Shown here: in pieces, positions 54,248-64,000 of the stretch
How positions within the stretch are numbered: position 1 is the stretch's first letter
How the letters are laid out: each line of letters begins with the position of its first letter
NCBI RefSeq assembly: GCF_900129635.1
Contig: NZ_FSRB01000002.1
Location: 1,640,727-1,704,726, forward strand
Reading direction: 5' to 3'
Origin: Singulisphaera sp. GP187
GTDB taxonomy: Bacteria; Planctomycetota; Planctomycetia; Isosphaerales; Isosphaeraceae
DNA: 64,000 nucleotides
Notes under the pieces: generated by a model
Told to the model about the DNA's origin: nothing
What the model saw: the letters and a program-made list of their open reading frames with translations, nothing else
Databases searched by the model: none
Program-made: the position numbers and the translations under genes

Positions 54248-55327
54248 TTAACGGGCCGCCTGGTTACGCTTCATTTTTGCAATCAGCTTGGGGTAGTCAG
54301 GGTGATCGCGCAGGCTTCCCAGGCTGCCGCTCATTCGGTAGTCGCCCTCCACGCGGAGGACGTTGTCGTAGCCTTTTTCGACCGCGAGGGTCAGAGCGTC
54401 GATTGCCCGATCGGTACATTGCCGTTGCAAGGCTTGCCGGTCTGAGGTTGGCAGTTTGGGGGCAAAATAGGGAGAGAGGATCCCGATGCACTGGGCACGA
54501 GCCTCGGCGAGCTTGAGGAGGCTGATTTGGTCGTCGGCCTCGAGCGTGCAGAGCGCTTTCACCGTGGCGGTCAACTCGCTCCAGTCCTGATGGCTGGCCG
54601 TGAACCTGGCGCGGTGGACGAGCAACTCGCAAGCCACGCGGATCGGCTGTGACTGGGCAAATCCGAGGTCGTCGATCGCACGCTGGCGATTCGGATAGAC
54701 CTGAAAATCTTCGTCACGGGTGATCCGAATCCCGGGGATGGCTCGTTCCAACGCCAGGACTCCGTCGTAAGTCACACGGCTGGCCGCAAGACGGAGCCCT
54801 CTCAGTTCCGTAAGGCTTTTGAGGTGAACCAGGCCGGCGTCGCTCGTGACGGTATTTCCGAGGTTCAGATCTCGGAGTCTGGTCAGCGACTTGAGGTGGA
54901 TTAAACCGGCGTCGGTAATCGCCGCGCCGTTGAGTTCGAGAGATACGAGGTGACCGAGACGACCAACATGCGCCAAGGTCTGGTCATTGGCCTTGGTCCG
55001 ACTCTTGGCTCGCTGAGGGATCAGATTCACATGGACGACATAGCCAACGTAGTCGACTCCGAGCCGCGCCGCCAGCCATTTCGGAGCTCGAGGCCGACCA
55101 TTGGGGTTGATGATGTCTGGATTATAGTGGTCCCACTCCCAGTCGTAACTGACCGTACCACCCGCCCTCAGGATCGCGGCCACCGCGTTCCGCTGCGTCT
55201 GAACGCTCCGCACGTAGCGTCCCATCCCGAGGCCTACGAGCATGACGAGCACGATCAATCCGCGCAGGCTCAGCCGGATCCAGGGACGACGCTTTTTGGG
55301 GGCGCCAGCATCGGGAGTGGACCTCAC
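54248..55327 (-). CDS. Membrane-anchored leucine-rich-repeat protein
   Basis: A 359-residue protein with an N-terminal membrane anchor (IRLSLRGLIVLVMLVGLGMGRYV), as in the planctomycete LRR proteins whose first part reads SLRGL..V. Three LRR-like units lie at about 115-205 (GRLGHLVSLELNGAAITDAGLIHLKSL, TRLRDLNLGNTVTSDAGLVHLKSL, TELRGLRLAASRVTYDG). The last 140 residues are helical (DQISLLKLAEARAQCIGILS), with a TPR-like ending (LTLAVEKGYDNVL, LRDHPDYPKLIAKMK). It probably binds a partner protein at the membrane. The target is unknown. Confidence 0.8.
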   Translation of the reverse strand: MRSTPDAGAPKKRRPWIRLSLRGLIVLVMLVGLGMGRYVRSVQTQRNAVAAILRAGGTVSYDWEWDHYNPDIINPNGRPRAPKWLAARLGVDYVGYVVHVNLIPQRAKSRTKANDQTLAHVGRLGHLVSLELNGAAITDAGLIHLKSLTRLRDLNLGNTVTSDAGLVHLKSLTELRGLRLAASRVTYDGVLALERAIPGIRITRDEDFQVYPNRQRAIDDLGFAQSQPIRVACELLVHRARFTASHQDWSELTATVKALCTLEADDQISLLKLAEARAQCIGILSPYFAPKLPTSDRQALQRQCTDRAIDALTLAVEKGYDNVLRVEGDYRMSGSLGSLRDHPDYPKLIAKMKRNQAAR

Positions 55328-55455
55328 TATGGGAGTCTCCGGTTTTGCACTCGTCCCAATCGAATCCCGTTGCCCTGCTTATGGAAACCGAGGTGCCTGG
55401 AAGGATCGCCCCTGGTTCTCTGGATCTTCTCTCAGCGGCCCGAGGGTCAATCGCA

Positions 55456-56634
55456 TTAACCGAGCGTGCGCCGGGTGTGCTGGGCAATCATGAGCTCCTC
55501 GTTCGTCGGCACGACCCAGGCGGAGACTCCGTTCCCATCAGGTCGACTGATCCGAGGTCCGTGAGACGCATTCGCGGCGGGGTCGAGCGTCAGACCTAAC
55601 CAGGTGGCACTCCGGCACACGCGTTCGCGAATATTCACGTCATTCTCACCGATCCCACCGGTAAATACCAGGGCGTCGAGTCCCCCGAGTGCGGCGGCCA
55701 GCGAGCCGAGCTCTCGGCTGATTCGGTAGGCAAAGAGTTCGATCGCCTCGTTCGCATGCGCCTGATCGCTCGCCTGGAGCTCGCGCATGTCGCTTGAGAT
55801 CCCGGAAACGCCGAGCAGACCGGATTGGTGGTAGATTAAATTTTCAAGTGCGTCAGCGTTCATCCCATGCTGCTTCATGAGATAGGTCATCAAACCGGGG
55901 TCGAGCGTCCCGGCGCGGGTTCCCATTGGCAGGCCGTCCGCGGGGGTGAAGCTCATGGTTGTGGCCACACTGCGTCCGTTATGCATCGCACACAGGCTCG
56001 CCCCATTCCCGAGGTGGGCGACCACCGTCCGGCCGGCCGCGGCCGCGGGGTCGAGCTGGCGGAACGCGGAGGAAACGTACTCATAGGAGAGTCCGTGAAA
56101 CCCGTACCGGCGGATCCCCTCGGCGGTGAGCCAGCGCGGCAGGGCGAAGAGCTGGGCGACGGCCGGCTGACCGCGGTGAAACGCCGTGTCGAAACAGGCC
56201 ACCTGCGGCAAGTCCGGCACGTGCTCGGCCACGGCTCGGATGGCCGCCAGGCTATGAGGCTGATGGAGGGGAGCGAGGGGAACCAGTTCGTCGAGCGCGG
56301 CGAGAACGGCGGCGTCGATCCGGACCGGACCCGTGAACCGGGTCCCGCCGTGGACTACCCGGTGACCGGCCTCGACGACGTGAAGGCCCCCCAGGGCGCC
56401 TCGGCCCCACTCGAACAGGAACTCGATCGCCGCCCGATGGCCGAAGCCGGTGCCTGAGCTCCAACTCCGTTCGCCGATGACGGCTCCATTGACGTCCTTC
56501 GCCTTGAAGTGGGGGTGAGTCTCGAGGCCCTCGATCTGCCCGGAGATCAGCAGGGTTGGCGCGTCCTCGATCAGGAAGACCGAGAATTTCAGGCTCGACG
56601 AGCCCGCGTTCAGGACGACTTGGGCGTTGGCCAT
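55456..56634 (-). CDS. ackA: Acetate kinase
   Basis: A 392-residue enzyme that converts acetyl phosphate and ADP to acetate and ATP. ATG 56634 with GAGGA six bases upstream begins the family N-terminus (VVLNAGSSSLKFSVF). Other landmarks: AGHRVVHGGTRFTGP, VACFDTAFH, YGFHGLSYEYVS, VVAHLGNGASLCA, MSFTPADGLPMGTRAGTLDPGL, SGLLGVSGISSDMREL and FTGGIGEND. It lies 133 bp after the phosphoketolase gene, which makes acetyl phosphate. No phosphotransacetylase gene is in the window. Confidence 0.96.
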   Translation of the reverse strand: MANAQVVLNAGSSSLKFSVFLIEDAPTLLISGQIEGLETHPHFKAKDVNGAVIGERSWSSGTGFGHRAAIEFLFEWGRGALGGLHVVEAGHRVVHGGTRFTGPVRIDAAVLAALDELVPLAPLHQPHSLAAIRAVAEHVPDLPQVACFDTAFHRGQPAVAQLFALPRWLTAEGIRRYGFHGLSYEYVSSAFRQLDPAAAAGRTVVAHLGNGASLCAMHNGRSVATTMSFTPADGLPMGTRAGTLDPGLMTYLMKQHGMNADALENLIYHQSGLLGVSGISSDMRELQASDQAHANEAIELFAYRISRELGSLAAALGGLDALVFTGGIGENDVNIRERVCRSATWLGLTLDPAANASHGPRISRPDGNGVSAWVVPTNEELMIAQHTRRTLG

Positions 56635-56767
56635 GAGTTTCCTCGTCGGCGGGCGGGGTCGCAAGAAAAAAGCCAAGATGAACGGCAGGTCCGGGGCGGC
56701 GAACCCGCGCCCCAGACCTCAACAAGACGTCAGACGGAACAGCTTCAGTGGCGGCGGTCCGAGGCGA

Positions 56768-59227
56768 TCAGTACGGCCACTTCCAGTCGCGGGCCTCGGG
56801 CAGGTCGACTCCGTATTCGTGGGCGTAGTTCACGCAGGCGATCTGGAGGTTGCGGAACTTCTCCTTGGCATGCGCTCCGGTCGCCTGGAGCCGTGGGACA
56901 CGGTTGATCACGTCCATCGCCAGCGTGAACCGATCGATCTGGTTCTGGATCGCCAGTTCAAGAGGTGTGTTGATGTTGCCTTTCTCCTTGTAACCCCGGA
57001 CGTGCAGGTTCCCGTGGTTGGTGCGCCGATAGGTCAGGCGGTGGATCAGCCAGGGGTAGCCATGGAATGCGAAGATCACCGGTTTGTCGACCGAGAACAG
57101 GCTGTCGAAGTCCTTGTCGGAAAGGCCGTGCGGATGCTCCGTGTCGGGCTGGAGCTTGAACAGGTCGACCACGTTCACGAACCGAATCTTGAGGTCCGAG
57201 AATTCCTGACGCAGCAGGTCGACCGCGGCCAGGGCTTCCTTGGTTGGAATGTCCCCCGCGCTCGCGACCACGACGTCCGGCTCCTGGCCCTCGTCGGTGC
57301 TGGCTTGCGGCCAGATCCCGATCCCCTTGGTGCAGTGGGTGACCGCCGCGTCCATGCTCATGTATTGCAGGTGCATCTGCTTGTCGGACACGATCACATT
57401 GACATAGCCTTCGCTCTTGAGGCAATGGTTCGCGACCGAGAGGAGCGAATTCACGTCGGGTGGCAGATAAATCCGGGTGACGGCCGCGCTCTTGTTCAGG
57501 ACCACGTCGAGGAACCCCGGGTCCTGGTGGGTGAACCCGTTGTGATCCTGCCGCCAGACGGTCGAGGTGATCAGCAAGTTCAAGGAGGCCACTTGCCCGC
57601 GCCACGGCAGTTGGTTGCAGATGGTCAGCCACTTGGCGTGCTGGTTGAACATCGAGTCAATCACGTGCGCGAACGCTTCGTAAGTGCTGAAGAACCCATG
57701 GCGGCCCGTGAGCAAGTAGCCTTCGAGCATTCCTTCCAAGGTGTGCTCGCTGAGCATCTCGACCACTCGGCCGTCGGGAGCGAGCTCGCCGCCGTCGGCG
57801 TCCTCGGGGAACGTCTCCTCGAGCCAAAGCTTCTGACTCGTCTCGTAGATTGCTTGGAGCTTGTTCGAGGTGGTTTCGTCCGGGCCGAAGACCCGGAAGT
57901 TGTGCATGTTCGCCTTCATCACGTCGCGAAGGAAAACCCCGAGCGGACGGCAGTTCTCGGCCTCGGTTGTGCCTGGTCGCTCGACTTCGATGCCGTACTC
58001 CTGGAAGTCGGGCATCCGCAAACCTTTTTTGAGGTTTCCGCCGTTCGCGTGCGGGTTTGACCCCATCCGCCGGAGGCCGGTAGGGGCCAGGGCTTTCAAC
58101 TCGGCGCGGATGGTGCCGGCGGCGTCGAACAAGTCCTCCGGCTTGTAGCTGCGCATCCAGTTTTCCAGATGAGCGAGGCGTTCCGGGTTCTTCTTGACGT
58201 CGGCCAGCGGCACCTGGTGGGCCCGCCAAGACCCCTCCAGCTTGTGGCCGTCCACCTCGCTCGGGCAGGTCCACCCCTTGGGCGTTCGGAGGACGATCAT
58301 CGGCCAACGCGGGCGGAACACCTTGCCGGACGATCGGGCCTCTTGCTGCGCCGCGCGAATGTCCGCCACGCATTTGTCGAGGGTGGCCGCCATCGCTTGG
58401 TGCATGGTGTCCGGGTCCGACCCTTCGACGAAGTAAGGGGTCCACCCGGTGCCGCGGAGGAACGACTCGAGCTCCTCGTGGCTGACCCGCGCCCAGAGGG
58501 TCGGGTTATTGATCTTGTATCCGTTGAGGTGAAGGATCGGCAGCACCGCGCCGTCACGCACCGGGTTCAAAAACTTGTTGATGTGCCAGGATGTCGCGAG
58601 CGGTCCGGTTTCCGACTCCCCATCGCCCACGACCGCGGTGACGATCAGGTCGGGGTTGTCGAAGGCGGCCCCGCACGCGTGCGAGAGGACGTAGCCGAGC
58701 TCGCCCCCCTCGTGGATCGACCCGGGCGTCTCGGGCGTGCAGTGGCTGCCGATACCACCGGGAAAGCTGAACTGCTTGAAGAACCGGTGCAGCCCCTCCT
58801 CGTCCTCGCTCTTGTCGGGGTAGATCTCCGAGTACGACCCCTCCAGGTAGGTGGGACCGAGCACCCCAGGCGCACCGTGTCCGGGGCCTGCCATGAAGAT
58901 CATGTCGAGGTCGTCGCGCCGGATCAGCCGATTCAGGTGCGTGTAGATGAAGGCGAGCCCGGGGCTGGTTCCCCAGTGCCCGAGCAGTCGCTCCTTGATG
59001 TGCTCGGGCCTGAGCGGCTCGCGAAGCAGTGGGTTCGCCTTCAGGTAGATCATCCCGAGCGCCAGGTAATTGCAGGCCCGCCAAAAGGCGTGGGTGTTGA
59101 CCAGTTCATCCGGGCTCAGTGGACTGCCGGAAACCGTGGACCGCGCCCGACCGAACGCGCTCAGAGAAGCGGCGCCGGCCTCCTTGGACTTAACTTTGAT
59201 GAGCGGAGTTTCCGAGGACTGGGGCAT
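56768..59227 (-). CDS. xfp: Phosphoketolase (xylulose/fructose 6-phosphate)
   Basis: An 819-residue thiamine-diphosphate enzyme that splits xylulose 5-phosphate or fructose 6-phosphate to acetyl phosphate plus an aldose phosphate. Length and landmarks match the XFP family: [118 protein letters not shown] and [17 protein letters not shown]. It lies between an LdhA-like gene and ackA, all on one strand. Together they make a phosphoketolase shunt yielding acetate and lactate. Confidence 0.97.
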   Translation of the reverse strand: MPQSSETPLIKVKSKEAGAASLSAFGRARSTVSGSPLSPDELVNTHAFWRACNYLALGMIYLKANPLLREPLRPEHIKERLLGHWGTSPGLAFIYTHLNRLIRRDDLDMIFMAGPGHGAPGVLGPTYLEGSYSEIYPDKSEDEEGLHRFFKQFSFPGGIGSHCTPETPGSIHEGGELGYVLSHACGAAFDNPDLIVTAVVGDGESETGPLATSWHINKFLNPVRDGAVLPILHLNGYKINNPTLWARVSHEELESFLRGTGWTPYFVEGSDPDTMHQAMAATLDKCVADIRAAQQEARSSGKVFRPRWPMIVLRTPKGWTCPSEVDGHKLEGSWRAHQVPLADVKKNPERLAHLENWMRSYKPEDLFDAAGTIRAELKALAPTGLRRMGSNPHANGGNLKKGLRMPDFQEYGIEVERPGTTEAENCRPLGVFLRDVMKANMHNFRVFGPDETTSNKLQAIYETSQKLWLEETFPEDADGGELAPDGRVVEMLSEHTLEGMLEGYLLTGRHGFFSTYEAFAHVIDSMFNQHAKWLTICNQLPWRGQVASLNLLITSTVWRQDHNGFTHQDPGFLDVVLNKSAAVTRIYLPPDVNSLLSVANHCLKSEGYVNVIVSDKQMHLQYMSMDAAVTHCTKGIGIWPQASTDEGQEPDVVVASAGDIPTKEALAAVDLLRQEFSDLKIRFVNVVDLFKLQPDTEHPHGLSDKDFDSLFSVDKPVIFAFHGYPWLIHRLTYRRTNHGNLHVRGYKEKGNINTPLELAIQNQIDRFTLAMDVINRVPRLQATGAHAKEKFRNLQIACVNYAHEYGVDLPEARDWKWPY

Positions 59228-59310
59228 GTTGCGTTCCTCATCGGTGTTGCCGCGGCTGATCGAGACACGTCGGAACAGGCGTTCAAGAACAGATTCTCAA
59301 TCCGTGATCA

Positions 59311-60312
59311 TCAAGACCGTGGGGCCGGGACCGCATTCGCGCATGCCCCGGTTCGCGTGAACTCGGTCAGGTTGGCGAGCGTCGTCGTCGCGATGCCTTG
59401 CAGGGCCTCTCGCGTGAAGAAGGCTTGATGGCCTGTGATGAGCACGTTCGGGAATGTGAGCAAGCGGGCGAAGACGTCGTCGTGGATCACCTGGCCGGAA
59501 TGGTCCTCGAAGAACAAGTCGGCCTCCTCTTCGTAGACGTCCAGGCCGAGGTAGCCGATCTGCCCTGACTTCAGGCCGGCGATCACGGCCTCGGTATCCA
59601 CCAGGGAGCCGCGGCCGGTGTTGATGATCATCACCCCTGGCTTCATCGTGCTCAGGGTTTCCGTCTTGATCAGATACCGAGTCGCGGGCGTTAGTGGACA
59701 GTGCAGGGTGATGATGTCCGACCTGGCGAACAAGTCGGCCAAGGGGACGTAGTGAACCTGCAACGCCGCGCATTCCGGATTGGGCTGGATGTCGTAGGCC
59801 AAGACCTGGCAGCCGAGTCCGCGCATGATCCGGGCGACCTCGAGTCCGATTTGACCGGTCCCCACCACACCGACCGTTCGGCCGTGGAGATCGAACCCGA
59901 GGAGGCCGTCGAGTGCGAAGTTGCCTTCGCGGACCCGGTTGTAGGCCCGGTAGATCTTGCGGTTCAACCCGAGGATCAACGCGACCGTGTGCTCAGCCAC
60001 GGCGTGGGGCGAGTAGGCCGGAACTCGGGCCACGACCAGGTGGTGGCGGTGCGCGACCTCGAGGTCGACATTGTTGTAGCCCGCACAGCGGAGGGCCACG
60101 AGCCGAACGCCGCTGCGATGGAGCTCGTCCAGGACCGGGGCATCGAGCTCGTCGTTGACGAACGCGCAGACGGCCTCACACCCAACGGCGAGCGGGGCGG
60201 TCGCGGCGGAGAGTCGGGCATCGAAATAGACGAGTTCGTGCCCATGCTCCGAGTTGGCCCCGTCCAACGAAATCCGGTCGTAAGGCTTGGTGCTGAAGAC
60301 GGCGACCTTCAT
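59311..60312 (-). CDS. ldhA: D-lactate dehydrogenase-like 2-hydroxyacid dehydrogenase
   Basis: A 333-residue NAD-dependent enzyme. ATG 60312 with AGGAGC upstream starts the LdhA-type N-terminus ([12 protein letters not shown]); the open frame upstream is not homologous. Catalytic-site blocks are [27 protein letters not shown] (NAD binding), the active-site Arg in [14 protein letters not shown], Glu in GLDVYEEE and His in [12 protein letters not shown]. It resembles E. coli-type fermentative D-lactate dehydrogenases more than phosphoglycerate dehydrogenases. It is the first gene of a three-gene run with xfp and ackA (gap of 83 bp). Confidence 0.92.
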   Translation of the reverse strand: MKVAVFSTKPYDRISLDGANSEHGHELVYFDARLSAATAPLAVGCEAVCAFVNDELDAPVLDELHRSGVRLVALRCAGYNNVDLEVAHRHHLVVARVPAYSPHAVAEHTVALILGLNRKIYRAYNRVREGNFALDGLLGFDLHGRTVGVVGTGQIGLEVARIMRGLGCQVLAYDIQPNPECAALQVHYVPLADLFARSDIITLHCPLTPATRYLIKTETLSTMKPGVMIINTGRGSLVDTEAVIAGLKSGQIGYLGLDVYEEEADLFFEDHSGQVIHDDVFARLLTFPNVLITGHQAFFTREALQGIATTTLANLTEFTRTGACANAVPAPRS

Positions 60313-60574
60313 CGGCTTGCTCCTGAAACGGCCCCGGTTCGCGCACTTCCCAGGTAACCCTGACTGGACGCCGCGGGGGTGCGGTCGCGAGAAATCAAGC
60401 CGGAGCCCGCGAGCGGTGCCTACGGTCGGGCCTGCCCCGGCGCCGGAACCGTGGTTGAGTATACCGAGCTTCGCGGGTTTTCCGCACAAGATCCCCATTG
60501 GGTTCCCGACGCTCGCCCGATCGTCGACGATCCGCCATGTGTTTTCAAGGATCGCGCAAATGCGCGGACCAAGG

Positions 60575-62437
60575 TCATTCCGAGCGCGGGATCGCCTGGT
60601 TTTCCGGAACCACCGCGGCCGTTCCCTCTCGGCTCGTCCGCGGCACGTTGGGGAACTCGGCGAGATGCATTCGCAGGATGCGATCGACTTCCATCAGGGT
60701 GTACGGACTGGCGTTCATCCGGGTATGGGTGGTGGGGATCCAGTGCTCGCTCGCGGCCCCGTCGGAGTGGGCGCTGGAGAGAGGGACCACACCGTCTCCT
60801 CGGGCGAATTGAGGGGGCAGTGAGCTCGTGCCCGCGATCGTGTGGTAGGTCGTCGCCGGATTGATCGGGAGTTGCCGCATCGTCACGAGGATCGGATTGC
60901 TCCGGGTGAGGAGGTCGATGCTGGTCGGCAACTTGGCCATGTAGGGGAGGATCGCGCCTGGGTTGTCTCGTTGGAGCTGAGCGACCAACTCGCGGGAGTC
61001 GGGGGAGCGCTGAACCAGCCGGGAGGTCACCCGGCCCACCGCCCGGTTGGCCAGTGCGGCGCCGTCGTGCGGGGTTCCCATAAAGACAACGCGCCGTATG
61101 AAAGGCAGCGGTTCAAAAAAGAAGAGGTCACGCAGGAACGTCTTGGTCGATTCGGGCGCAATCAAGCTCTCAAGCGGCTGGGTTGAGGCGAGTCTCCAGA
61201 GCGCATCCCCACTCCAGGTGATCTGCAGCTTGATGAGGAGGCCGCCCATGCTATGACCGATGAAGACGGAATTCTGCAGGCCGGGGTCGCGACGTTGGGG
61301 GTCGAACGTCGCTTCCATGTTGCGGAGGCTGCGGCGGAACATGGCGGCGGATCTGATGAAGTTGATACCTGTGGGATATCGATATCCAACGATCTGAAAC
61401 CGGTCGAGAAAACCAGGGCAGGATCGCAACCCATTGACGATGTCGGTGAAGGTGTAAGGGTTATCTCTCAGGCCGTGGACGAAGACGACCGGAATCTTCC
61501 CGGGCTGGTACGGTTCCACGAAACCGAGGAAGGCATCGTCGAGTACGGTGCTCGGGTACAGAAAGCCGATGAAGGCGAGCCGCCGGCTGCCGACGCTCGC
61601 CTCGGCCATGGCGACCGGGGCATCGAGGTTGCATGCGAGGGGATATCGACGGCCTCCCAGTTCAACGCAGGTCGCGCGCAATGGGTCGTAGAGTTCCAGC
61701 ATGTCGACGCTCTGCGCGGCGCCGCCCTCAAGGCCGATCCAGGGACCAAGCTCGGGGTGGAGAATCGCCGTCGCCGGGAAATAGGAGCGCGGGGCGAGGA
61801 AGCGATCGCTCGGTGTGAGCTTCGGGTTCGCGCGGGCGGATACCTCCGCCGCCCCAAGACCGGTACGCTGATACGGGCGATGTTGGGCCGGATTCTTCGG
61901 CGCCGACCGGGCGTCGTGGAGTTCCTCGAAGTCTTGGGGGGACCAGACGAAGCCGCGATGGATGATCGGGACGACGATCGGCCCCGCCGGCCCGTTGATC
62001 TGAAGGTGCGAACGCGGGTCCAGGCGGCCGAACGTCCCGGCCGTGCGCAGGCAGTCGGCGAGATTCTGGTTGTAGTGGCAGGGAGCCTGGGCCTGGTCCC
62101 AGCCGGCCTCGAGCGTGCCGCCTTGGGAGATCAAGGCGGCGTAAGCGAAAACGGTTGCCTCATAGTAACGATCGACACAAGTCGGCGAACCTTCGTCCTC
62201 GAGACGCTTTGCCTCTCGGTGAGCACTCTTCGATCGGACCAACGCCTGACCCGCGTCGAGTCGGGCCGGGACCCCCTCAAGGGATGGCGCGGGACTCGTC
62301 AGGATCAGGCCCGGCAGTTGGGCGAGCACTCGCCCCCGATTCCCGCCCGGGATGACGAGCGGGCCAGCCAGCATGAGCGACGCGAAGAGGCTGTGCGCAA
62401 GCGCGTTCCTCCAACGAGATTTGACGAACTCGATCAT
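60575..62437 (-). CDS. Secreted alpha/beta hydrolase, lipase-like
   Basis: A 620-residue protein from ATG 62437, which gives a signal-like N-terminus ([17 protein letters not shown]); the open frame upstream is not convincing. The hydrolase fold occupies the second half. [16 protein letters not shown] gives the oxyanion region, [12 protein letters not shown] the nucleophile Ser396, MGTPHDGA a conserved turn, and [16 protein letters not shown] with [10 protein letters not shown] the likely Asp and His. About 300 N-terminal residues have no family I recognise. Proteins of this type are usually lipases or esterases. The gene is divergent from the HlyD gene. Confidence 0.8.
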   Translation of the reverse strand: MIEFVKSRWRNALAHSLFASLMLAGPLVIPGGNRGRVLAQLPGLILTSPAPSLEGVPARLDAGQALVRSKSAHREAKRLEDEGSPTCVDRYYEATVFAYAALISQGGTLEAGWDQAQAPCHYNQNLADCLRTAGTFGRLDPRSHLQINGPAGPIVVPIIHRGFVWSPQDFEELHDARSAPKNPAQHRPYQRTGLGAAEVSARANPKLTPSDRFLAPRSYFPATAILHPELGPWIGLEGGAAQSVDMLELYDPLRATCVELGGRRYPLACNLDAPVAMAEASVGSRRLAFIGFLYPSTVLDDAFLGFVEPYQPGKIPVVFVHGLRDNPYTFTDIVNGLRSCPGFLDRFQIVGYRYPTGINFIRSAAMFRRSLRNMEATFDPQRRDPGLQNSVFIGHSMGGLLIKLQITWSGDALWRLASTQPLESLIAPESTKTFLRDLFFFEPLPFIRRVVFMGTPHDGAALANRAVGRVTSRLVQRSPDSRELVAQLQRDNPGAILPYMAKLPTSIDLLTRSNPILVTMRQLPINPATTYHTIAGTSSLPPQFARGDGVVPLSSAHSDGAASEHWIPTTHTRMNASPYTLMEVDRILRMHLAEFPNVPRTSREGTAAVVPENQAIPRSE

Positions 62438-62925
62438 CGACGGCTCTCGGGAAGACCGTGGGACGCAACCGCAACCGATTGGCAAACGGCCAGTGACTTC
62501 GGGTGAAACATACCTGGAGTTCCGGACGCTCACCGCGTCTCATTCCCTTCTCGGAGCGAGTTCGTGCCGCTACGATCCCGGGAAACGGAGCAAGTCGGAA
62601 ACTGATCGCCGTTGGGCTCCCTCGATCGACCAAGCCGCACCGGCTTCCGGCGCGTCGAGTCGTTACCATTGAAGGGCATCGGATTTGCTGGAGAGTTGCA
62701 ATCGGTTTGGGGATTCCGTAATTTGTGAAAGTCTATGTTCCTGCCATATTCATCCCTTCAGCGATCACAGTGACGTGGCATCGTTCGGTGGACTCGACCG
62801 CGGCCAGAGGCAAATCGGCGAATCGCTTATTCGAAACAAACGGCCCGAGACGTGGAATGGCTGGGAATGACCATTCCGTCTACGCGGTGAACGCGGGCCG
62901 ATCGGCTCGATGAGAGGGGACGGAG
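62438..62925. other. Divergent intergenic region, about 490 bp
   Basis: It lies between the lipase-like gene (minus) and the HlyD-type gene (plus). AT-richer sequence at 62700-62780 may hold a promoter. No gene, repeat or recognisable operator is seen. Confidence 0.35.
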
Positions 62926-64000
62926 ATGAGCGGGAAGATCGTGCGGCGGATTGCGTGGGTCGGCCTCGTGGCCGTGGTGGCCTTCTTCGGTTGGCAAGTT
63001 TGGAAGGCCCGTCAGGCCCCTGCTCTGCCAGCGGGCATCGTCTCCGGCAATGGGCGGATCGAATCGATTCAGGTGGATATCACGGCGAAGTATCCGGGCC
63101 GGCTCGTGCAGCTCCTCGCGCGCGAAGGGGACCTTGTCAAGCCGGGTCAGGTTCTCGCTCGCATGGACACCTTGGAGCTCGAGGCGCAACTCGCCCGCGC
63201 GAAAGCCCAGGTCGCCGAGGCGGAAGACTCGGTCGCCACGGCGAAGTCGGATATCCTCCAACGTGAAAGCAACTTGAAGCTGGCCGAACAGAAGTACGCC
63301 CGCGGCCAGGTCCTCCTCAATCGGCGAACGATCTCGCGTGAGGAGTGGGATCAGCTCCGGGCCGAGCGCGACGCCAGCAAGGCCGCCGTCGAGTCCGAAA
63401 ATTCCCGACTTCGCGCGGCGATGCACAGTGTTGAGGCGGCGCTTGCGGAGGTGAATCGTTTTCAGGTGCAGATCGCCGATTCCACCTTGAAGTCCCCGGT
63501 CCAAGGACGGGTGCTCTACCGGCTCGCCGAGGAGGGAGAGGTGCTTGCCGCGGGGGGCAAGGCGTTGACCTTGATTAATTTGAGCGATATCTACATGGAG
63601 ATCTTTCTCCCCTCCCGGGTGGCCGCCCTGGTCGAGATCGGAGCCGACGCCCGGATCGTGCTCGACGCGATGCCGCAGTATGCCGGCCGAGCCCGGGTCA
63701 GCTTCGTTTCGCCAGAGACGCAGTTCACCCCCAAGCAGGTGGAGACGCCCAGCGAGCGTGATAAGCTCATGTTCCGGGTAAAGCTCCAAGTCCCCTCGGA
63801 ATTGATCCTCCCCTACATCGAGAAGGTGAAAACCGGGGTCCGAGGTGTCGGTTACGTCCGCTTGGACAACTCGGTGCCCTGGCCCGCTGCCCTCGAGAAG
63901 CGGTTCCCCAAGCCGACGGAAATCGCCAAGCCTGACGTTGCCCCCAAACCGAGCGATGCATCGAAGCCGGAGGCGACGTCACAGCCCGGCGATACCCCTC
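62926..64000 (+). CDS. HlyD-family membrane fusion protein, partial
   Basis: The frame starts at ATG 62926 (GAGGGGACGGAG upstream) and stays open to the window end, giving at least 358 residues. An N-terminal membrane helix (IAWVGLVAVVAFFGWQVW) is followed by a biotinyl-lipoyl half-motif (YPGRLVQLLAREGDLVKPGQVLARMD), a helical coiled coil (about 85-180, LEAQLARAKAQVAEAEDSVATAKSD) and the second lipoyl half (STLKSPVQGRVLYRLAEEGEVL). A beta-barrel region and a Pro/Lys-rich tail come last. It should pair with an ABC or RND exporter encoded beyond the window, linking the inner membrane to an outer-membrane channel. Confidence 0.88.
   Translation, partial: MSGKIVRRIAWVGLVAVVAFFGWQVWKARQAPALPAGIVSGNGRIESIQVDITAKYPGRLVQLLAREGDLVKPGQVLARMDTLELEAQLARAKAQVAEAEDSVATAKSDILQRESNLKLAEQKYARGQVLLNRRTISREEWDQLRAERDASKAAVESENSRLRAAMHSVEAALAEVNRFQVQIADSTLKSPVQGRVLYRLAEEGEVLAAGGKALTLINLSDIYMEIFLPSRVAALVEIGADARIVLDAMPQYAGRARVSFVSPETQFTPKQVETPSERDKLMFRVKLQVPSELILPYIEKVKTGVRGVGYVRLDNSVPWPAALEKRFPKPTEIAKPDVAPKPSDASKPEATSQPGDTP

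Overview
The window looks like a chromosome segment of a planctomycete, most like the Isosphaeraceae/Gemmataceae side of the phylum. It is GC-rich and carries several families that are expanded in Planctomycetes: three large PVC-type CxxCH haem proteins, a DUF1549/DUF1553 plus DUF1501 pair, a sulfatase, Tat-exported Gfo/Idh/MocA oxidoreductases, ECF sigma factors with long C-terminal extensions, and small 'WLL..TAIVA' membrane proteins. Lineage and function are judged by recognising families by eye; no database search was run. I saw no rRNA, tRNA, CRISPR array, prophage or intact transposase.

Layout. 1-8.2 kb: secreted and membrane proteins, including a SnoaL-like gene broken by a frameshift, a TPR protein with a ten-unit peptide repeat, and an arylsulfatase. 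8.6-9.6 kb: quinolinate synthase (nadA), followed by a hairpin-rich interspersed element that has a second copy at 34.7-35.0 kb. 10.0-14.3 kb: a giant ThuA/haem-protein gene. 14.7-19.9 kb: five same-strand genes for sugar-acid metabolism (aldo-keto reductase, zinc-type dehydrogenase, UxaE-like tagaturonate epimerase, SDR, IolO-like epimerase). 20.0-21.4 kb: a D,D-carboxypeptidase. 21.6-34.6 kb: haem proteins with a DUF1549/DUF1553-DUF1501-sialidase operon. 35.2-39.6 kb: two Gfo/Idh/MocA proteins on either side of an ECF sigma factor fused to a transmembrane helix and a cytochrome c'-like tail. 39.8-42.5 kb: GH43 and GH5-like glycosidases. 42.7-44.5 kb: a Cax-type exchanger and an MgtC/SapB protein. 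44.6-48.1 kb: a YncE/phosphoesterase and an SGNH hydrolase. 48.3-55.3 kb: an ECF-DUF1559 sigma factor with a frameshifted secreted partner, then small membrane proteins and a leucine-rich-repeat protein. 55.5-60.3 kb: phosphoketolase, acetate kinase and D-lactate-dehydrogenase-like genes. 60.6-64.0 kb: a secreted alpha/beta hydrolase and the start of an HlyD-type membrane-fusion protein.

How it fits together. Most genes serve a saprophytic, polymer-degrading life: secreted sulfatase, sialidase, glycosidases and esterases, haem-containing exported dehydrogenases, and routes for sugar acids. The uxaE/SDR/iolO-like block resembles steps of the Thermotoga inositol and uronate routes. The phosphoketolase block gives an acetyl-phosphate/lactate overflow or fermentation route. 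The most unusual item is the sigma factor at 36.9-37.9 kb, whose single membrane span is followed by a class II cytochrome-like tail ending in CxxCH. This suggests a transcription factor that senses a periplasmic redox, haem or gas signal.
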